64,000 bases of DNA, from contig NZ_LT629758.1 in the NCBI RefSeq assembly GCF_900104725.1, positions 434,001 through 498,000 on the forward strand, read 5' to 3'. The position numbers and the translations under genes are program-made. The notes under the pieces are model-generated. The model saw nothing but the letters and a program-made list of their open reading frames with translations. It did no database searches and was not told the DNA's origin. Shown here piece after piece: positions 1-8,191 of the stretch. This DNA comes from Actinoplanes derwentensis. Its GTDB lineage: Bacteria > Actinomycetota > Actinomycetes > Mycobacteriales > Micromonosporaceae. Positions within the stretch are counted from its first letter, which is position 1, and each line of letters begins with the position of its first letter.

Positions 1-275
1 TTGCCCTCGATCACCTCGGCCGAGACCGGCAGGCCCGGGGTGCGGTCCGCCAGTACGGCCCGGACCTGTTCCAGGACCACCCGCTCGGCCTGTTCCTCCT
101 CCTCGCCGGGGGTCTCCGCGGCGATCGGGCCGTACTCCATGCCGTCCCACGACCAGGCGATCACCGCGCGGACGGAACCGCCCCGGGCCGCGGCCTCGTC
201 GGCCGCCCATTCCAGGGCGCGGCGGCCCTCCTCCGAGCCGTCGACGCCCACCACGATCACGTGTCCGGTGCTCAA
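1..275 (-). CDS. Universal stress protein (UspA family), 3' end cut by window edge
   Basis: The reverse strand encodes the N-terminal part of a universal stress protein. The protein begins with a beta-strand ending in VVGVDGSEEG, followed by ALEWAADEAAARG, the usual first strand and helix of the Usp fold. The TTG start at 275 is preceded by GAGGAGG at a normal distance; a GTG at 260 is the alternative. These proteins bind ATP or help cells survive starvation and hypoxia in actinobacteria, often as tandem Usp domains. The C-terminal part, including the usual ATP-binding G-rich motif, lies outside the window, so single- or tandem-domain architecture cannot be decided. Confidence 0.85.
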   Translation of the reverse strand, partial: MSTGHVIVVGVDGSEEGRRALEWAADEAAARGGSVRAVIAWSWDGMEYGPIAAETPGEEEEQAERVVLEQVRAVLADRTPGLPVSAEVIEG

Positions 276-532
276 GACCGCCTCCTCGGGGTTCGTACTG
301 CCTGAACCGGGGTTGCCCAGCCTGCACCGTTCTACGCGGTTTCGGCGTGCCGGTCTTCTTGATACCTCGATCGGGTGCGTTCGGTGGGGATAGGTGGGAC
401 ACAGGTGACGCATGTGGTGATCACAGGGGTGATCGGTAGTCATTCCGAAGGTCGATGAGAAGTGCGATCCGCCGGTGTGTCGAAACGAATCTTTCGGGCA
501 TCACCTGTTGATCATTGCGGTGAGTGACGAAG

Positions 533-841
533 ATGTCACACAGGGGGGTGGTGCTGATGGTGGTCCTGCTGGTGGCGACCTTGGGACTGATCGTCGCCGC
601 GGCGCTGGCCTTCTGGCCGGTCCGGGACGCCGGTCGCGACCGGACCGTGGGCGAGGCGGAGCTACCGCACGTCGAGCCGTGGGTGCCGGGCAGCCTGGAA
701 GGCGTCCTCGCCACCCAGTTGATCGCCGGGACGATCACCCGGGTGCAGTACCTGCGCGCCCTCGAGCAGATCGCCGCCCGGGACGAGCAGCGCGCGCCCT
801 TCTCCCTGCCACGAGACGACGCGCCCGGTAGCCGGCCCTGA
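533..841 (+). CDS. Small membrane protein with SHOCT-like C-terminal tail
   Basis: This is a protein of about 100 residues with one N-terminal membrane helix (VVLLVATLGLIVAAALAF), then a short linker. The C-terminal segment LIAGTITRVQYLRALEQIA looks like a SHOCT helix, a short motif frequent at the ends of actinobacterial membrane proteins. The start is uncertain. GTG 524 and ATG 533 keep positive residues before the helix, while ATG 557 has the best G-rich ribosome site (542-548). The function is unknown. It lies alone between the divergent stress-protein gene and the phosphatase gene. Confidence 0.55.
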   Translation: MSHRGVVLMVVLLVATLGLIVAAALAFWPVRDAGRDRTVGEAELPHVEPWVPGSLEGVLATQLIAGTITRVQYLRALEQIAARDEQRAPFSLPRDDAPGSRP

Positions 842-949
842 ACCCGCCTCGCTCCGCCTCGGCGCCGGGAGTACGGCACGTCACTTTGCCGGAGTGCGCC
901 ACTCCGCCGTCGCGCCGGGTACAAAGGCGGGAGACGACGGGGAGGGTTG

Positions 950-1522
950 ATGGCGGAGATCGTTCTGATCCGGCACGGGCAGACCGAGTGGAGTGCCAAC
1001 GGGCGGCATACCTCGTACACCGACCTGCCCTTGACCTCGGAGGGGGAACGCCAGGCGCGGGCCGTCGGTGAGCGGATCGCCGGCCGGGAGTTCGCCGCCG
1101 TCCTCGCCAGCCCCCGGCAGCGGGCCCGGCACACCGCCGATCTCGCCGGGCTGACCGTGACCGAGGTGACCGAAGACCTCGCCGAATGGAACTACGGCGA
1201 CTACGAGGGCGTCACCACCCGGGAGATCCGCGACGGGCGGCCCGGCTGGTCGCTCTGGACCGACGGCTGCCCCGGCGGAGAGAGCCCCGAGCAGGCCGGT
1301 GCCCGCCTCGACCGCGTGCTGGCCCGGGCCCGCACCCTGCTGAACGGCGGCGACGTCGCCCTGGTCGCGCACGGGCACTGCCTGCGGGTGGCCGGTGCCC
1401 GATGGATCGGACTGCCACCGTCCGCCGGGGGTTCGCTGCGACTCGACACGGCGACACTCTCGGTGCTGGGCTTCGAACACGACGTCGACCCGGTGCTCGC
1501 CACCTGGAACGCGGGCGGCTGA
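950..1522 (+). CDS. Histidine phosphatase family protein (phosphoglycerate mutase-like)
   Basis: The 190-residue protein starts with IVLIRHGQTEWSANGRH, the RHG motif whose histidine becomes phosphorylated. It later has LVAHGHCLRV, which supplies the second catalytic histidine, and two arginines (SPRQRARHT) typical of branch 1. Members dephosphorylate small phosphorylated metabolites or act as mutases; the substrate cannot be read from sequence. ATG 950 is chosen because GGAGGG lies just upstream; a TTG at 947 is the only longer option nearby. Length is normal for the short monodomain phosphatases. No operon partner is obvious. Confidence 0.88.
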   Translation: MAEIVLIRHGQTEWSANGRHTSYTDLPLTSEGERQARAVGERIAGREFAAVLASPRQRARHTADLAGLTVTEVTEDLAEWNYGDYEGVTTREIRDGRPGWSLWTDGCPGGESPEQAGARLDRVLARARTLLNGGDVALVAHGHCLRVAGARWIGLPPSAGGSLRLDTATLSVLGFEHDVDPVLATWNAGG

Positions 1523-1654
1523 CCGCCCTGGTCAGAGCTGGTTTCGTCCATGCCGGGGTCTGACAACGAACACACAGGATGCGCGCATGGTGACGCACAG
1601 GCGCGGGGCGAATCGTGGGGTTCACACGAGGAAGCCAGCGAGGGGACGAACACC

Positions 1655-2044
1655 ATGCTCACCCAGATCGATCACGACACCCGCACCTCGGCCGACCGGC
1701 AGCCGGTCGTCGCCGTCATCGGTCAGCGCAGCCGGGTCGCGGGACTGCCACCGTACCTGCCGGACGGCTGGCACATGCGGCTCGCCACCGGCCTCGACGA
1801 CATCGAGCACGGTGATCTGGTGGTGCTCAGCGGCGCGACCGTGCACGACGTGCGCGTGGCCCGGTCGGTCCTGCCGTTCGACACTCGGATCGTCGCGCTG
1901 ATCGACGACTGGGCACAGACCGAACTGGTCGCCGGTGTGCTGACCGTGGGCGCCGACGTGTGCGTGCGCGGCGGCCACCCCGGCATCCTCGCCGGCCACC
2001 TGGTCGCCTGCCGCCGCCGTCAGATGGCGGAGCGCTGGTCCTGA
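1655..2044 (+). CDS. Hypothetical protein with a degenerate receiver-like fold
   Basis: The 129-residue protein is not recognised by name. It alternates hydrophobic strands and helices in the manner of a response-regulator receiver: PVVAVIG, then DLVVLSGATVHD, then RIVALIDDWAQ, then VLTVGADVCVRGG. A GAD motif like that before the conserved Lys of receivers is present. No clear phospho-acceptor Asp and Lys pair is seen, so it may be a pseudo-receiver. ATG 1655 follows GAGGGGACGAACACC, a good ribosome site. It converges on the LuxR-type regulator gene downstream. Confidence 0.5.
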   Translation: MLTQIDHDTRTSADRQPVVAVIGQRSRVAGLPPYLPDGWHMRLATGLDDIEHGDLVVLSGATVHDVRVARSVLPFDTRIVALIDDWAQTELVAGVLTVGADVCVRGGHPGILAGHLVACRRRQMAERWS

Positions 2045-2086
2045 CCGCTCAGCCGGAGTGCCAGCCGGTCAGCCGGGGTGCCGGTT

Positions 2087-2160
2087 TTCACGAGCCGGTC
2101 AGCAGGGGTGCGAGCCGGCCGGCCGGCCGGGGTGCCGGTCGTTCACGAGCCGGTCAGCAG
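2087..2160. repeat. Short direct repeat copying the 3' end of the LuxR-type gene
   Basis: The 19-base string TTCACGAGCCGGTCAGCAG occurs at 2087-2105 and again at 2142-2160. The second copy is the end of the LuxR-type gene, including its stop codon read on the minus strand. The surrounding GCCGGTCAGC phrases repeat further, so the intergenic space appears to have grown by short duplications. Confidence 0.6.
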
Positions 2161-5100
2161 GCGGGCCATCTCGGTGCGGGAGCGGACGCCCAGGCGGGTG
2201 AAGACGTTGCGGAGGTGATGGTCGACCGTTCGGGGGCTGAGGTGCAGTTCCTGGGCCACTTCCCGGTTGGTGGCGCCACCGGCCACCAGCGCGGCGATCC
2301 GCTCCTGCTGGGCGGTCAACGCCGGGCCCGCCGGGACGGCCGGTTCGACACGTGCTCCGGCGGCTCGTAACTCGCGGACGCTCTGGGCCGCCCACGGTCC
2401 CGCGTCCAGAGCCTGGAACGTCTCCGCGGCCCGCCGCAGATGGGTCCGCGCCTCCACATGCCGCCGCCTGCGCCGCAGCATCCGCCCGAAGAGCAGTTCG
2501 GTGTGCGCCCGCGGAAAACCGGCCTCCCCGCCATGACCGAGAGCCGCTTCGAAATACCCGGTCGCGTCCTCGCCGTCCCCGGCCCGCAAGGCCCGGCACC
2601 GATCCCGCAACGCCAGCCATCCCGGCTGCCCGGTCCGCCCGGCCCACTCGTCGAACGCCGCCGCGACCGGACCCAACACCGCCGCCACCCCCGCCGAGCC
2701 CGCCGCCGGCCCTTCCCGGTATGAGGTCGCCGCCGGCCCCTCGCGGTACGGGCCCGCCGCCGGACCTCCCTGGAATGAGCCGGCCACCGGCCCTTCCTGG
2801 AACCGGGCCGCTGTCTGCCGCTCCCGGGACGAGCCCGCCGTCTGCGCCTCCCGGAACGAAGCGGTGGTCTGCCGTTCCCGGAGCTGTGGTGTCGTCCGTC
2901 CCTGCCCGAACTGGTCCGCGGTCCGGCCCGCCGGAAACGGGCCCGCTGCCTCGGCCGTCTGCCAGGAGGCCGCGGCTTCCAGCAGGTGGGGGACCACCGC
3001 GACCCGCAGCAGTGCCGACCCCGGTCCGGGTGGGCCGGTGATCACGGCCAGCAGCCGTTCCGCCGCCGCCCCGCTGCGGCCGTCGACCAGGTCCAGCAGG
3101 GCGAGCGCCCACTCGCACAGTGGGCGGGACGGGCCGTCACCGACGTCGGCGATCCGGCTCAGCGTGGTCGCCCGGTCACCGACCAGGGCGGCGAGCACGG
3201 ACAGTACGCCGAGATGGGCACCGGCCAGCCCCGGCTGCCCGGTGCCACGGACGACCGCGGCACCGTCGAGGGCGGCTTCCCCGGCCGCCGCGTAGTCGCC
3301 GGCCGCCATCCCGGCGAGGGCGGCCAGTTCCAGGGCTTGCGGTACCAGCACCGCAGCGCCCTGTTCCCGGGCCAGCACGGCGGCCCGTCCGGCGAGTGCC
3401 GCGGCCCGGCGGGCGTCGCCGATCAGGATGCCGGCGACGCCCGCCCGGAGCAGCGGCCCCGGTTCGGCGACCCGGTCGGCCAGCGCCACCGCCTGCCGCA
3501 GCGGGACGAACGAGCCGGCTTCGTCACCGTCGGCGATGCGAGCCAGACCCGCGACATGGTGGAAGACCAGGGTCACGGCCGGTGGTTCGGCACCGGACCG
3601 CCCGGCGGCCACCCGGCGGGCCAGTTCGGCGTAACGGCTGCGTTCCCCGGACCGGCAGGCGGCCTCCCCGGCGAGAGCGAGAGCCTCCAGCGCGGTCCGC
3701 GGATCGGTTTCGGCGAGTTCGGCGGCCACGTCCAGCAACACGTCGCGGGCTCCCGGAACCCCGTCGGGCAGGCGCATCTCGGCGGTCAGCCCCCGAGCCC
3801 GGACCCGCGCGCCGCCCGCAGCGGCCGGAATCCGCCGGATCAGCAGCCCCGCCTCGTGCGGCCGCCCCGCCAGCCACGAGTCCCGGGCCGCGGCCAGCAA
3901 CAGTTCCGCCTGCTCACCGGCGTCAGCCGTCAACGCGGCCGCATACCGCCGGGCCGCCGCCGCGACCAGCGGATCGGCTCCGTCCGCGGCGTCCGCGAGT
4001 TCCCGGGCCAGCCCGGCGTCCGGCCCGGTGGCGGCCGCGCCCCGCTGCAACAGGGCCGCCAGCCGCTGCCCGCGAGCCTCCAGAACCTCCGCGAGCGAGA
4101 CGTGCGCGACCCACCGCCGGGCGACATCCATTTCCTGGTACGCCACCCCACGCCACAATTCCCCCGCGAACCGGACTCCCGCCGCCGTGACCCGGACGAT
4201 CCCCGCCCGCTCCGCCGCCGCGAAGTCCCCCAGTCCCCACCCCTCCCCGGCGGCTGCCAGAAGGACATCGGGGGAGGCGGCCGGTGCGGCGGCTGCGAAA
4301 TGGAGCAGTTGCCGGGTGCGGGTGGGAAGGGCGTCGAGTTCGGCCGTGTACCGGCGGTGCAGCGGGCTGTCCGGTGGGAGCGTGGCGGGTGGGGGTGCGT
4401 ACCCGCGGCGTTGTTCCGGTGTCAGAGCGCTGACCAGGTCGATCAGGGCGGCCGGGCAGCCGCCGGCCAGTTCGGTCAGCGTTCCGGCGACGTCGGCGGC
4501 CAGGTCGGGCGCGTGGGCGGTGAGCACGGTCCGGGCGGCTTCCGGGGTCAGCGGTGCCAGCCGGTGGACCGGCATTCCGCCGGGCTCGCGACCGCCGGGG
4601 AACGATGCGCCGGCCGGGAAGGATGCCACGATCGCGACTTGGTCACCGCCGATGCGGCGGGTGGCGAAGGTGAGGGCCTGCCACGATTCCGGGTCCAGCA
4701 GATGGGCGTCGTCGATCAGGCACAGGACGGGGCCGTGCTGGGTAAACGTACGCAGCCGGGCTATCAGAGCGAGGCCGGCCGTGCGCGAATCGCCGGGCCG
4801 ATCACCGGCAAAGATCTCCGCCGGTGTCGCGCACGGTGAGGCAGGCGAGACGGGTGAATCGGGTGATTGCGGCAAGTCCGGCGCAGGCGGCGGGAAGTCC
4901 GCGAGCAGGGTTCGCAGGCCGTTGTACGGCAGGTCGCGCTCATCCGCATATCCGCAGACCGCAGCGATCGTCCACCCCGGCCGGGCGTCCCGCCCGCGGT
5001 GGTGGGGGTCGGAGGGCGTGCCGAGGTCGGGGAGGTTGTCGGGTACGGCGTGCAGGAGGGTGGTCCGGCCGGCGCCGGGAGTGCCGGTGATCGCGAGTGC

Positions 5101-5205
5101 GCCGCCACGCCCGCTCGCCGCCGCCGTGGTCAGGGTGCTGATGGCGGCCAGGGCGAGTTCCCGGCCGACCGGCCGAACTTTCTGCACTGCCGGTGCATCA
5201 AACAT
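2143..5205 (-). CDS. LuxR-family transcriptional regulator with AAA ATPase domain (LAL type)
   Basis: The 1020-residue protein has an N-terminal ATPase (P-loop GTPGAGRTT near residue 40; Walker B-like VLCLIDDAHLLD). A long helical TPR-like middle follows, and then a C-terminal LuxR helix-turn-helix (ATNREVAQELHLSPRTVDHH, residues about 970-1010). LAL regulators are usually activators of secondary or carbohydrate metabolism, gated by nucleotide and ligand binding. Two oddities are visible. The P-loop Lys is Arg, and residues about 750-835 are a nine-residue tandem repeat not typical of the family. The gene is divergent from the secreted cutinase gene 172 bases away and could regulate it; that is inference. 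Confidence 0.88.
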   Translation of the reverse strand: MFDAPAVQKVRPVGRELALAAISTLTTAAASGRGGALAITGTPGAGRTTLLHAVPDNLPDLGTPSDPHHRGRDARPGWTIAAVCGYADERDLPYNGLRTLLADFPPPAPDLPQSPDSPVSPASPCATPAEIFAGDRPGDSRTAGLALIARLRTFTQHGPVLCLIDDAHLLDPESWQALTFATRRIGGDQVAIVASFPAGASFPGGREPGGMPVHRLAPLTPEAARTVLTAHAPDLAADVAGTLTELAGGCPAALIDLVSALTPEQRRGYAPPPATLPPDSPLHRRYTAELDALPTRTRQLLHFAAAAPAASPDVLLAAAGEGWGLGDFAAAERAGIVRVTAAGVRFAGELWRGVAYQEMDVARRWVAHVSLAEVLEARGQRLAALLQRGAAATGPDAGLARELADAADGADPLVAAAARRYAAALTADAGEQAELLLAAARDSWLAGRPHEAGLLIRRIPAAAGGARVRARGLTAEMRLPDGVPGARDVLLDVAAELAETDPRTALEALALAGEAACRSGERSRYAELARRVAAGRSGAEPPAVTLVFHHVAGLARIADGDEAGSFVPLRQAVALADRVAEPGPLLRAGVAGILIGDARRAAALAGRAAVLAREQGAAVLVPQALELAALAGMAAGDYAAAGEAALDGAAVVRGTGQPGLAGAHLGVLSVLAALVGDRATTLSRIADVGDGPSRPLCEWALALLDLVDGRSGAAAERLLAVITGPPGPGSALLRVAVVPHLLEAAASWQTAEAAGPFPAGRTADQFGQGRTTPQLRERQTTASFREAQTAGSSRERQTAARFQEGPVAGSFQGGPAAGPYREGPAATSYREGPAAGSAGVAAVLGPVAAAFDEWAGRTGQPGWLALRDRCRALRAGDGEDATGYFEAALGHGGEAGFPRAHTELLFGRMLRRRRRHVEARTHLRRAAETFQALDAGPWAAQSVRELRAAGARVEPAVPAGPALTAQQERIAALVAGGATNREVAQELHLSPRTVDHHLRNVFTRLGVRSRTEMARLLTGS
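2698..2948 (-). repeat. In-frame 27-bp tandem repeat (about nine units) inside the LuxR-type gene
   Basis: Read on the minus strand, consecutive nine-residue units are TADQFGQGR, TTPQLRERQ, TTASFREAQ, TAGSSRERQ, TAARFQEGP, VAGSFQGGP, AAGPYREGP and AATSYREGP. Partial units flank both ends. The units share [TA]A-x-x-[FY]-[RQ]-E-x-[PQ]. Since the period is 27 bases, unit gain or loss keeps the frame. The segment is hydrophilic and probably a flexible linker before the C-terminal helices and HTH. Confidence 0.8.
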
Positions 5206-5377
5206 GCGGCGAGTGTTCCCTGCTCGGGGCCGTCAGGGAAGCCCGTTTCGGTGGATGAAATTTCCGGGATGTTTCTGGCCGATGACATGATGCAGGCGAT
5301 TTCGCCGATGCGGGCCGGTCCGCGGGCCGTTGAAACTGACGTTTGTCGATGCGATTCCCCCTGTTAGGAGATTCGAC

Positions 5378-6253
5378 GTGACATCAGTACTCCATCGGGC
5401 CGGTCGCCTGCTGTTCGCCGCGGCTGCCGCTCTGGCACTGCTCGCCGGGCCGGGCGCGGTCGCCGCGCAAGCCGCCAACCCCTACGAGCGTGGCCCGGCG
5501 CCGACGCTCTCCGCGTTGCAGGCCTCCCGAGGCCCGTACGCGGTCAGTCAGACCTCCGTCTCCCGTCTCGCGGTGACTGGGTTCGGCGGCGGTGAGATCT
5601 ACTATCCGACAACGACCGCCGACGGCACCTTCGGCGCGATCGCGGTCTCACCGGGCTTCACCGCCTACTGGTCCAGCATCTCCTGGCTGGGCCCGCGCCT
5701 GGCCTCACACGGCTTCGTGGTGATCGGCATCGAGACCAACACCACCGCCGACCAGCCGGGTTCCCGCGGCGATCAACTGCTGGCCGCCCTGGACTACCTG
5801 ACCCAGCGCAGCTCGGTCCGGTCCCGGGTGGACAGCAGCCGCCTCGCCGTGGGCGGGCACTCGATGGGTGGCGGTGGCAGCCTGGAAGCGGCCAGCGACC
5901 GGCCGTCGTTGCAGGCCGCGCTGCCCCTCGCACCGTGGAACACCGACAAGTCCTGGTCCGAACTGCGGGTGCCGACCCTGATCGTGGGCGGCGAGTCGGA
6001 CGCGGTGGCGCCGGTGGCGAGCCACTCGATCCCGTTCTACACGAGCATCCCGGCGTCGGCGGAGAAGGCCTACCTGGAACTCAACAACGCCAGCCACTTC
6101 TTCCCGCAGACAGTCAACACCGAGACCGCGGTGCAGGCGGTGTCCTGGCTGAAACGGTTCGTCGACGACGACACCCGTTACGACCAGTTCATCTGCCCGG
6201 GCCCGAGCGGCCTGGCGATCTCGGACTACCGCAGCACCTGCCCGATCGGATAG
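5378..6253 (+). CDS. Secreted polyester hydrolase: cutinase / PET hydrolase family
   Basis: The 291-residue protein has a signal peptide of about 32 residues (hydrophobic Ala/Leu core, cleavage near AAQA|ANPY), then the type I actinobacterial cutinase sequence. It shows [31 protein letters not shown], the serine elbow [19 protein letters not shown] and a closing Cys pair in ICPGPSG..STCP. Catalytic residues read as Ser162, Asp208 and His240, the same spacing as Thermobifida cutinases. The aromatic oxyanion residue after SPG is Phe (GFTAY) rather than Tyr. The enzyme should cleave cutin-like or synthetic polyesters outside the cell. GTG 5378 is chosen because TAGGAG lies seven bases upstream and it gives a proper signal peptide. 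Confidence 0.93.
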   Translation: MTSVLHRAGRLLFAAAAALALLAGPGAVAAQAANPYERGPAPTLSALQASRGPYAVSQTSVSRLAVTGFGGGEIYYPTTTADGTFGAIAVSPGFTAYWSSISWLGPRLASHGFVVIGIETNTTADQPGSRGDQLLAALDYLTQRSSVRSRVDSSRLAVGGHSMGGGGSLEAASDRPSLQAALPLAPWNTDKSWSELRVPTLIVGGESDAVAPVASHSIPFYTSIPASAEKAYLELNNASHFFPQTVNTETAVQAVSWLKRFVDDDTRYDQFICPGPSGLAISDYRSTCPIG

Positions 6254-6273
6254 CACCGATCGGATGACTGCAG

Positions 6274-6302
6274 CCGGGCCGGTGGTTCACCCACCGGCCC
6301 GG
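6274..6302 (+). terminator. Rho-independent-type terminator after the cutinase gene
   Basis: CCGGGCCGGTGG and CCACCGGCCCGG form a perfect 12-base stem with loop TTCAC. The stem is followed by ATCATTTCAATTT, which is T-rich for this genome. It lies 20 bases after the cutinase stop. Confidence 0.8.
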
Positions 6303-6402
6303 ATCATTTCAATTTGAGCGTTGCCGTACGGCTCCGTAAGGTCTCTCCTCGCGCACCGACTTCGAGGAGGACGAGCTGTCCGGCGACATCACCCGTGAGC
6401 GG

Positions 6403-7596
6403 GTGTGCGGTCTGGCCCGCAACCCCGCTCTGCCGGCCGGGACGCTGCTGCGGCTGGCCACCGCCGGTGTGCTGGACCGGTGGGAGCTGACCGCCCGCGA
6501 CGTGTGGGACGACGAGGCGTTCGACGCGCTCGCCACCCACCCGGACCCGGCGTTGCGGGAGGCGCTCGCGCAGAGTCCCGGTGCCACCGGCGAGCAGCGG
6601 GCCCGGCTCGTCGGCGACCTGAGCATCCGGGTGCTGCACGCGGTTCTGGAGGGCCCGCCGGCACGGTGGTCCGACCGGTTGCCGGACTGGGCGTACCGCC
6701 GACTCGCCACGCATCCCGAACCAGGGGTGCGAGACATGCTGACCTTTCTGCCGGGCGTACCCCGCGCAGTGATCACCCTGCTCACCGGCGACCCGCAGCC
6801 CGGCATCGCGGCCGCGGCCCGCGCCCTCCTGGACCGCAGGAAGCCCGGATCGGAGACGCTGGGCCGGGCTCGGGCCGCCGAGTTCGCCGCCGGTGCGACG
6901 CCGTGGGACCGGGCGCGCGCCGCCGCCGACCCGGACCTGCCCGCCGAGTGGGTGACCGCCCTCGCCGCCGACCCGTCACCGCAGGTCCGGCTGGCGGTGT
7001 CGATGCGGCCGGGACTGACCGAGCCACAGCGGGCCGCGATCGACCACCCGATGCCCGAGCAGACGCCGATCCTCGACTGGGTGCTCGCGGCCGGGCACAC
7101 TGAGCTGCGCGAATGCGCCCTCTCCGGGCACGCCGGGTTGCGCCGCAGCGCCGCGTGCCACCCGGATCTGCCCGACGATCTGGTCGTGGTGCTCGCCGAT
7201 GACGACGATGCCACGGTGCGGCTGCTGCTCTGCGAGCATCAAGCCGATCTTCCGGGTGAGCTGCTGGTCCGGGTCCATCTGTCGGCCGGCGATGACGATC
7301 TGTTGCGGCACCCCGCATTTCCTCGTACGGATCTCGCCGGTCTCGCCGCGTCCCCCGACCCTCGGGCGCGTGCTCTGACCCGGCTCGACCCGGCCGTCCC
7401 GGCGTCGCTGATCGAACGGCTCAGTCACGATCCGGACGAGTCGGTGCGCGTGGCGGTCGCGGGCGACGGACGGCTGCCGGTGCCCCGGTTGCTCCAGCTC
7501 TTCGACGATCCGCCGACCACCGGGGCGGCGTCGGCAAACCCCCGGCTGCCCCGCCGGGTGATCGACCGGATCCTGGCGGACATCGGGCTTGATTGA
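6403..7596 (+). CDS. LRV (leucine-rich repeat variant)-type repeat protein
   Basis: The protein of about 397 residues is built of short helical repeats of the form LATHPDPALREALAQSPG, LAADPSPQVRLAVSMRPG and LSHDPDESVRVAVAGDG. This is the pattern of LRV or HEAT-like solenoids common in actinobacteria. Such proteins usually act as scaffolds or binding partners; no catalytic motif is seen. The GTG at 6403 has a poor ribosome site. A CTG at 6376 in the same open frame has GAGGAGG five bases upstream, so the true start may be there (adding LSGDITRER). The gene is followed after one base by the operator region of the TetR gene. Confidence 0.75.
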   Translation: MCGLARNPALPAGTLLRLATAGVLDRWELTARDVWDDEAFDALATHPDPALREALAQSPGATGEQRARLVGDLSIRVLHAVLEGPPARWSDRLPDWAYRRLATHPEPGVRDMLTFLPGVPRAVITLLTGDPQPGIAAAARALLDRRKPGSETLGRARAAEFAAGATPWDRARAAADPDLPAEWVTALAADPSPQVRLAVSMRPGLTEPQRAAIDHPMPEQTPILDWVLAAGHTELRECALSGHAGLRRSAACHPDLPDDLVVVLADDDDATVRLLLCEHQADLPGELLVRVHLSAGDDDLLRHPAFPRTDLAGLAASPDPRARALTRLDPAVPASLIERLSHDPDESVRVAVAGDGRLPVPRLLQLFDDPPTTGAASANPRLPRRVIDRILADIGLD

Positions 7597-7597
7597 T

Positions 7598-7625
7598 CGA
7601 TACCGTATCGAGTAGACACTGTCTA
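7598..7625. promoter_or_regulatory. Two adjacent 13-bp palindromes: probable TetR operator
   Basis: CGATACCGTATCG (7598-7610) and TAGACACTGTCTA (7613-7625) are each perfect 6-1-6 inverted repeats with a central C. They are separated by AG, and the second ends on the A of the TetR start codon. Placement between the previous stop and the TetR start suggests autoregulation of the TetR-PlsC pair. Confidence 0.6.
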
Positions 7626-8191
7626 TGGGACTGCGGGATCGGCTGGTGCGCGTCGGCGGGGAACTGCTCGACCGGGACGGGCCGTCCGCTGTCACGCTGC
7701 GGGAGATCGCCCGCCGGGCGGGTGTGTCGCACGGCGCGCCCCGGCGCTACTTCCCCACTCACATGGAGCTGCTGTCGGCCATCGCCCGCGACGGCTTCGG
7801 GGAACTCGCCGGCCGGGCCGCCGCCGCCCTCGACGGGGCGCCCGACGACCCGTACCAGCGCATCGCTCTGCTGTCCCGGACCTACCTGGACTTCGCCGCC
7901 GACCGTCCCGGCCGCTACGACCTGCTGTTCCGGCACGACCTCCTGCAAAGCGGTCACCTCGGCCTGCGTGACACCAGCCTGCCGCTGTTCCGGCAGCTCA
8001 GCGAGCTGGTCGACCAGGCCCGTCCGGGTTCCACCACTCCGCCCGACATCGTTGCCGGGGCGATCTGGGCCAGCCTGCACGGCATCGCCCACCTGTGGCA
8101 GCGGCAGAGCCTCCCGCTGGCCACCGGCACCACCGATCCGCAACCCCTCCTCGACGCCGTCCTCACCGCCCACCTCGGAAGGCCCACATGA
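7625..8191 (+). CDS. TetR/AcrR family transcriptional regulator
   Basis: The 188-residue regulator has an N-terminal helix-turn-helix (AVTLREIARRAGVSHGAPRRYF, split over residues 24-45) and a TetR_C-type ligand domain with DPYQRIALLSRTYLDFAADRPGRYDLLF. The protein probably represses its own operon through the two palindromes at 7598-7625. It is translationally coupled to the downstream acyltransferase by an ATGA overlap (8188-8191), so it likely responds to a lipid or fatty-acyl signal; that link is inference from context. Confidence 0.88.
   Translation: MGLRDRLVRVGGELLDRDGPSAVTLREIARRAGVSHGAPRRYFPTHMELLSAIARDGFGELAGRAAAALDGAPDDPYQRIALLSRTYLDFAADRPGRYDLLFRHDLLQSGHLGLRDTSLPLFRQLSELVDQARPGSTTPPDIVAGAIWASLHGIAHLWQRQSLPLATGTTDPQPLLDAVLTAHLGRPT

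Noticed and set aside
2698..2948. Possible CRISPR-like repeat
   Set aside because: The 27-base units are tandem, degenerate and in-frame within a coding region.
2986..4839. Long plus-strand open frames antisense to the first LAL regulator
   Set aside because: They are composition artefacts, Gly/Arg/Pro/Gln-rich, with no ribosome site; the minus-strand regulator has clear domains.
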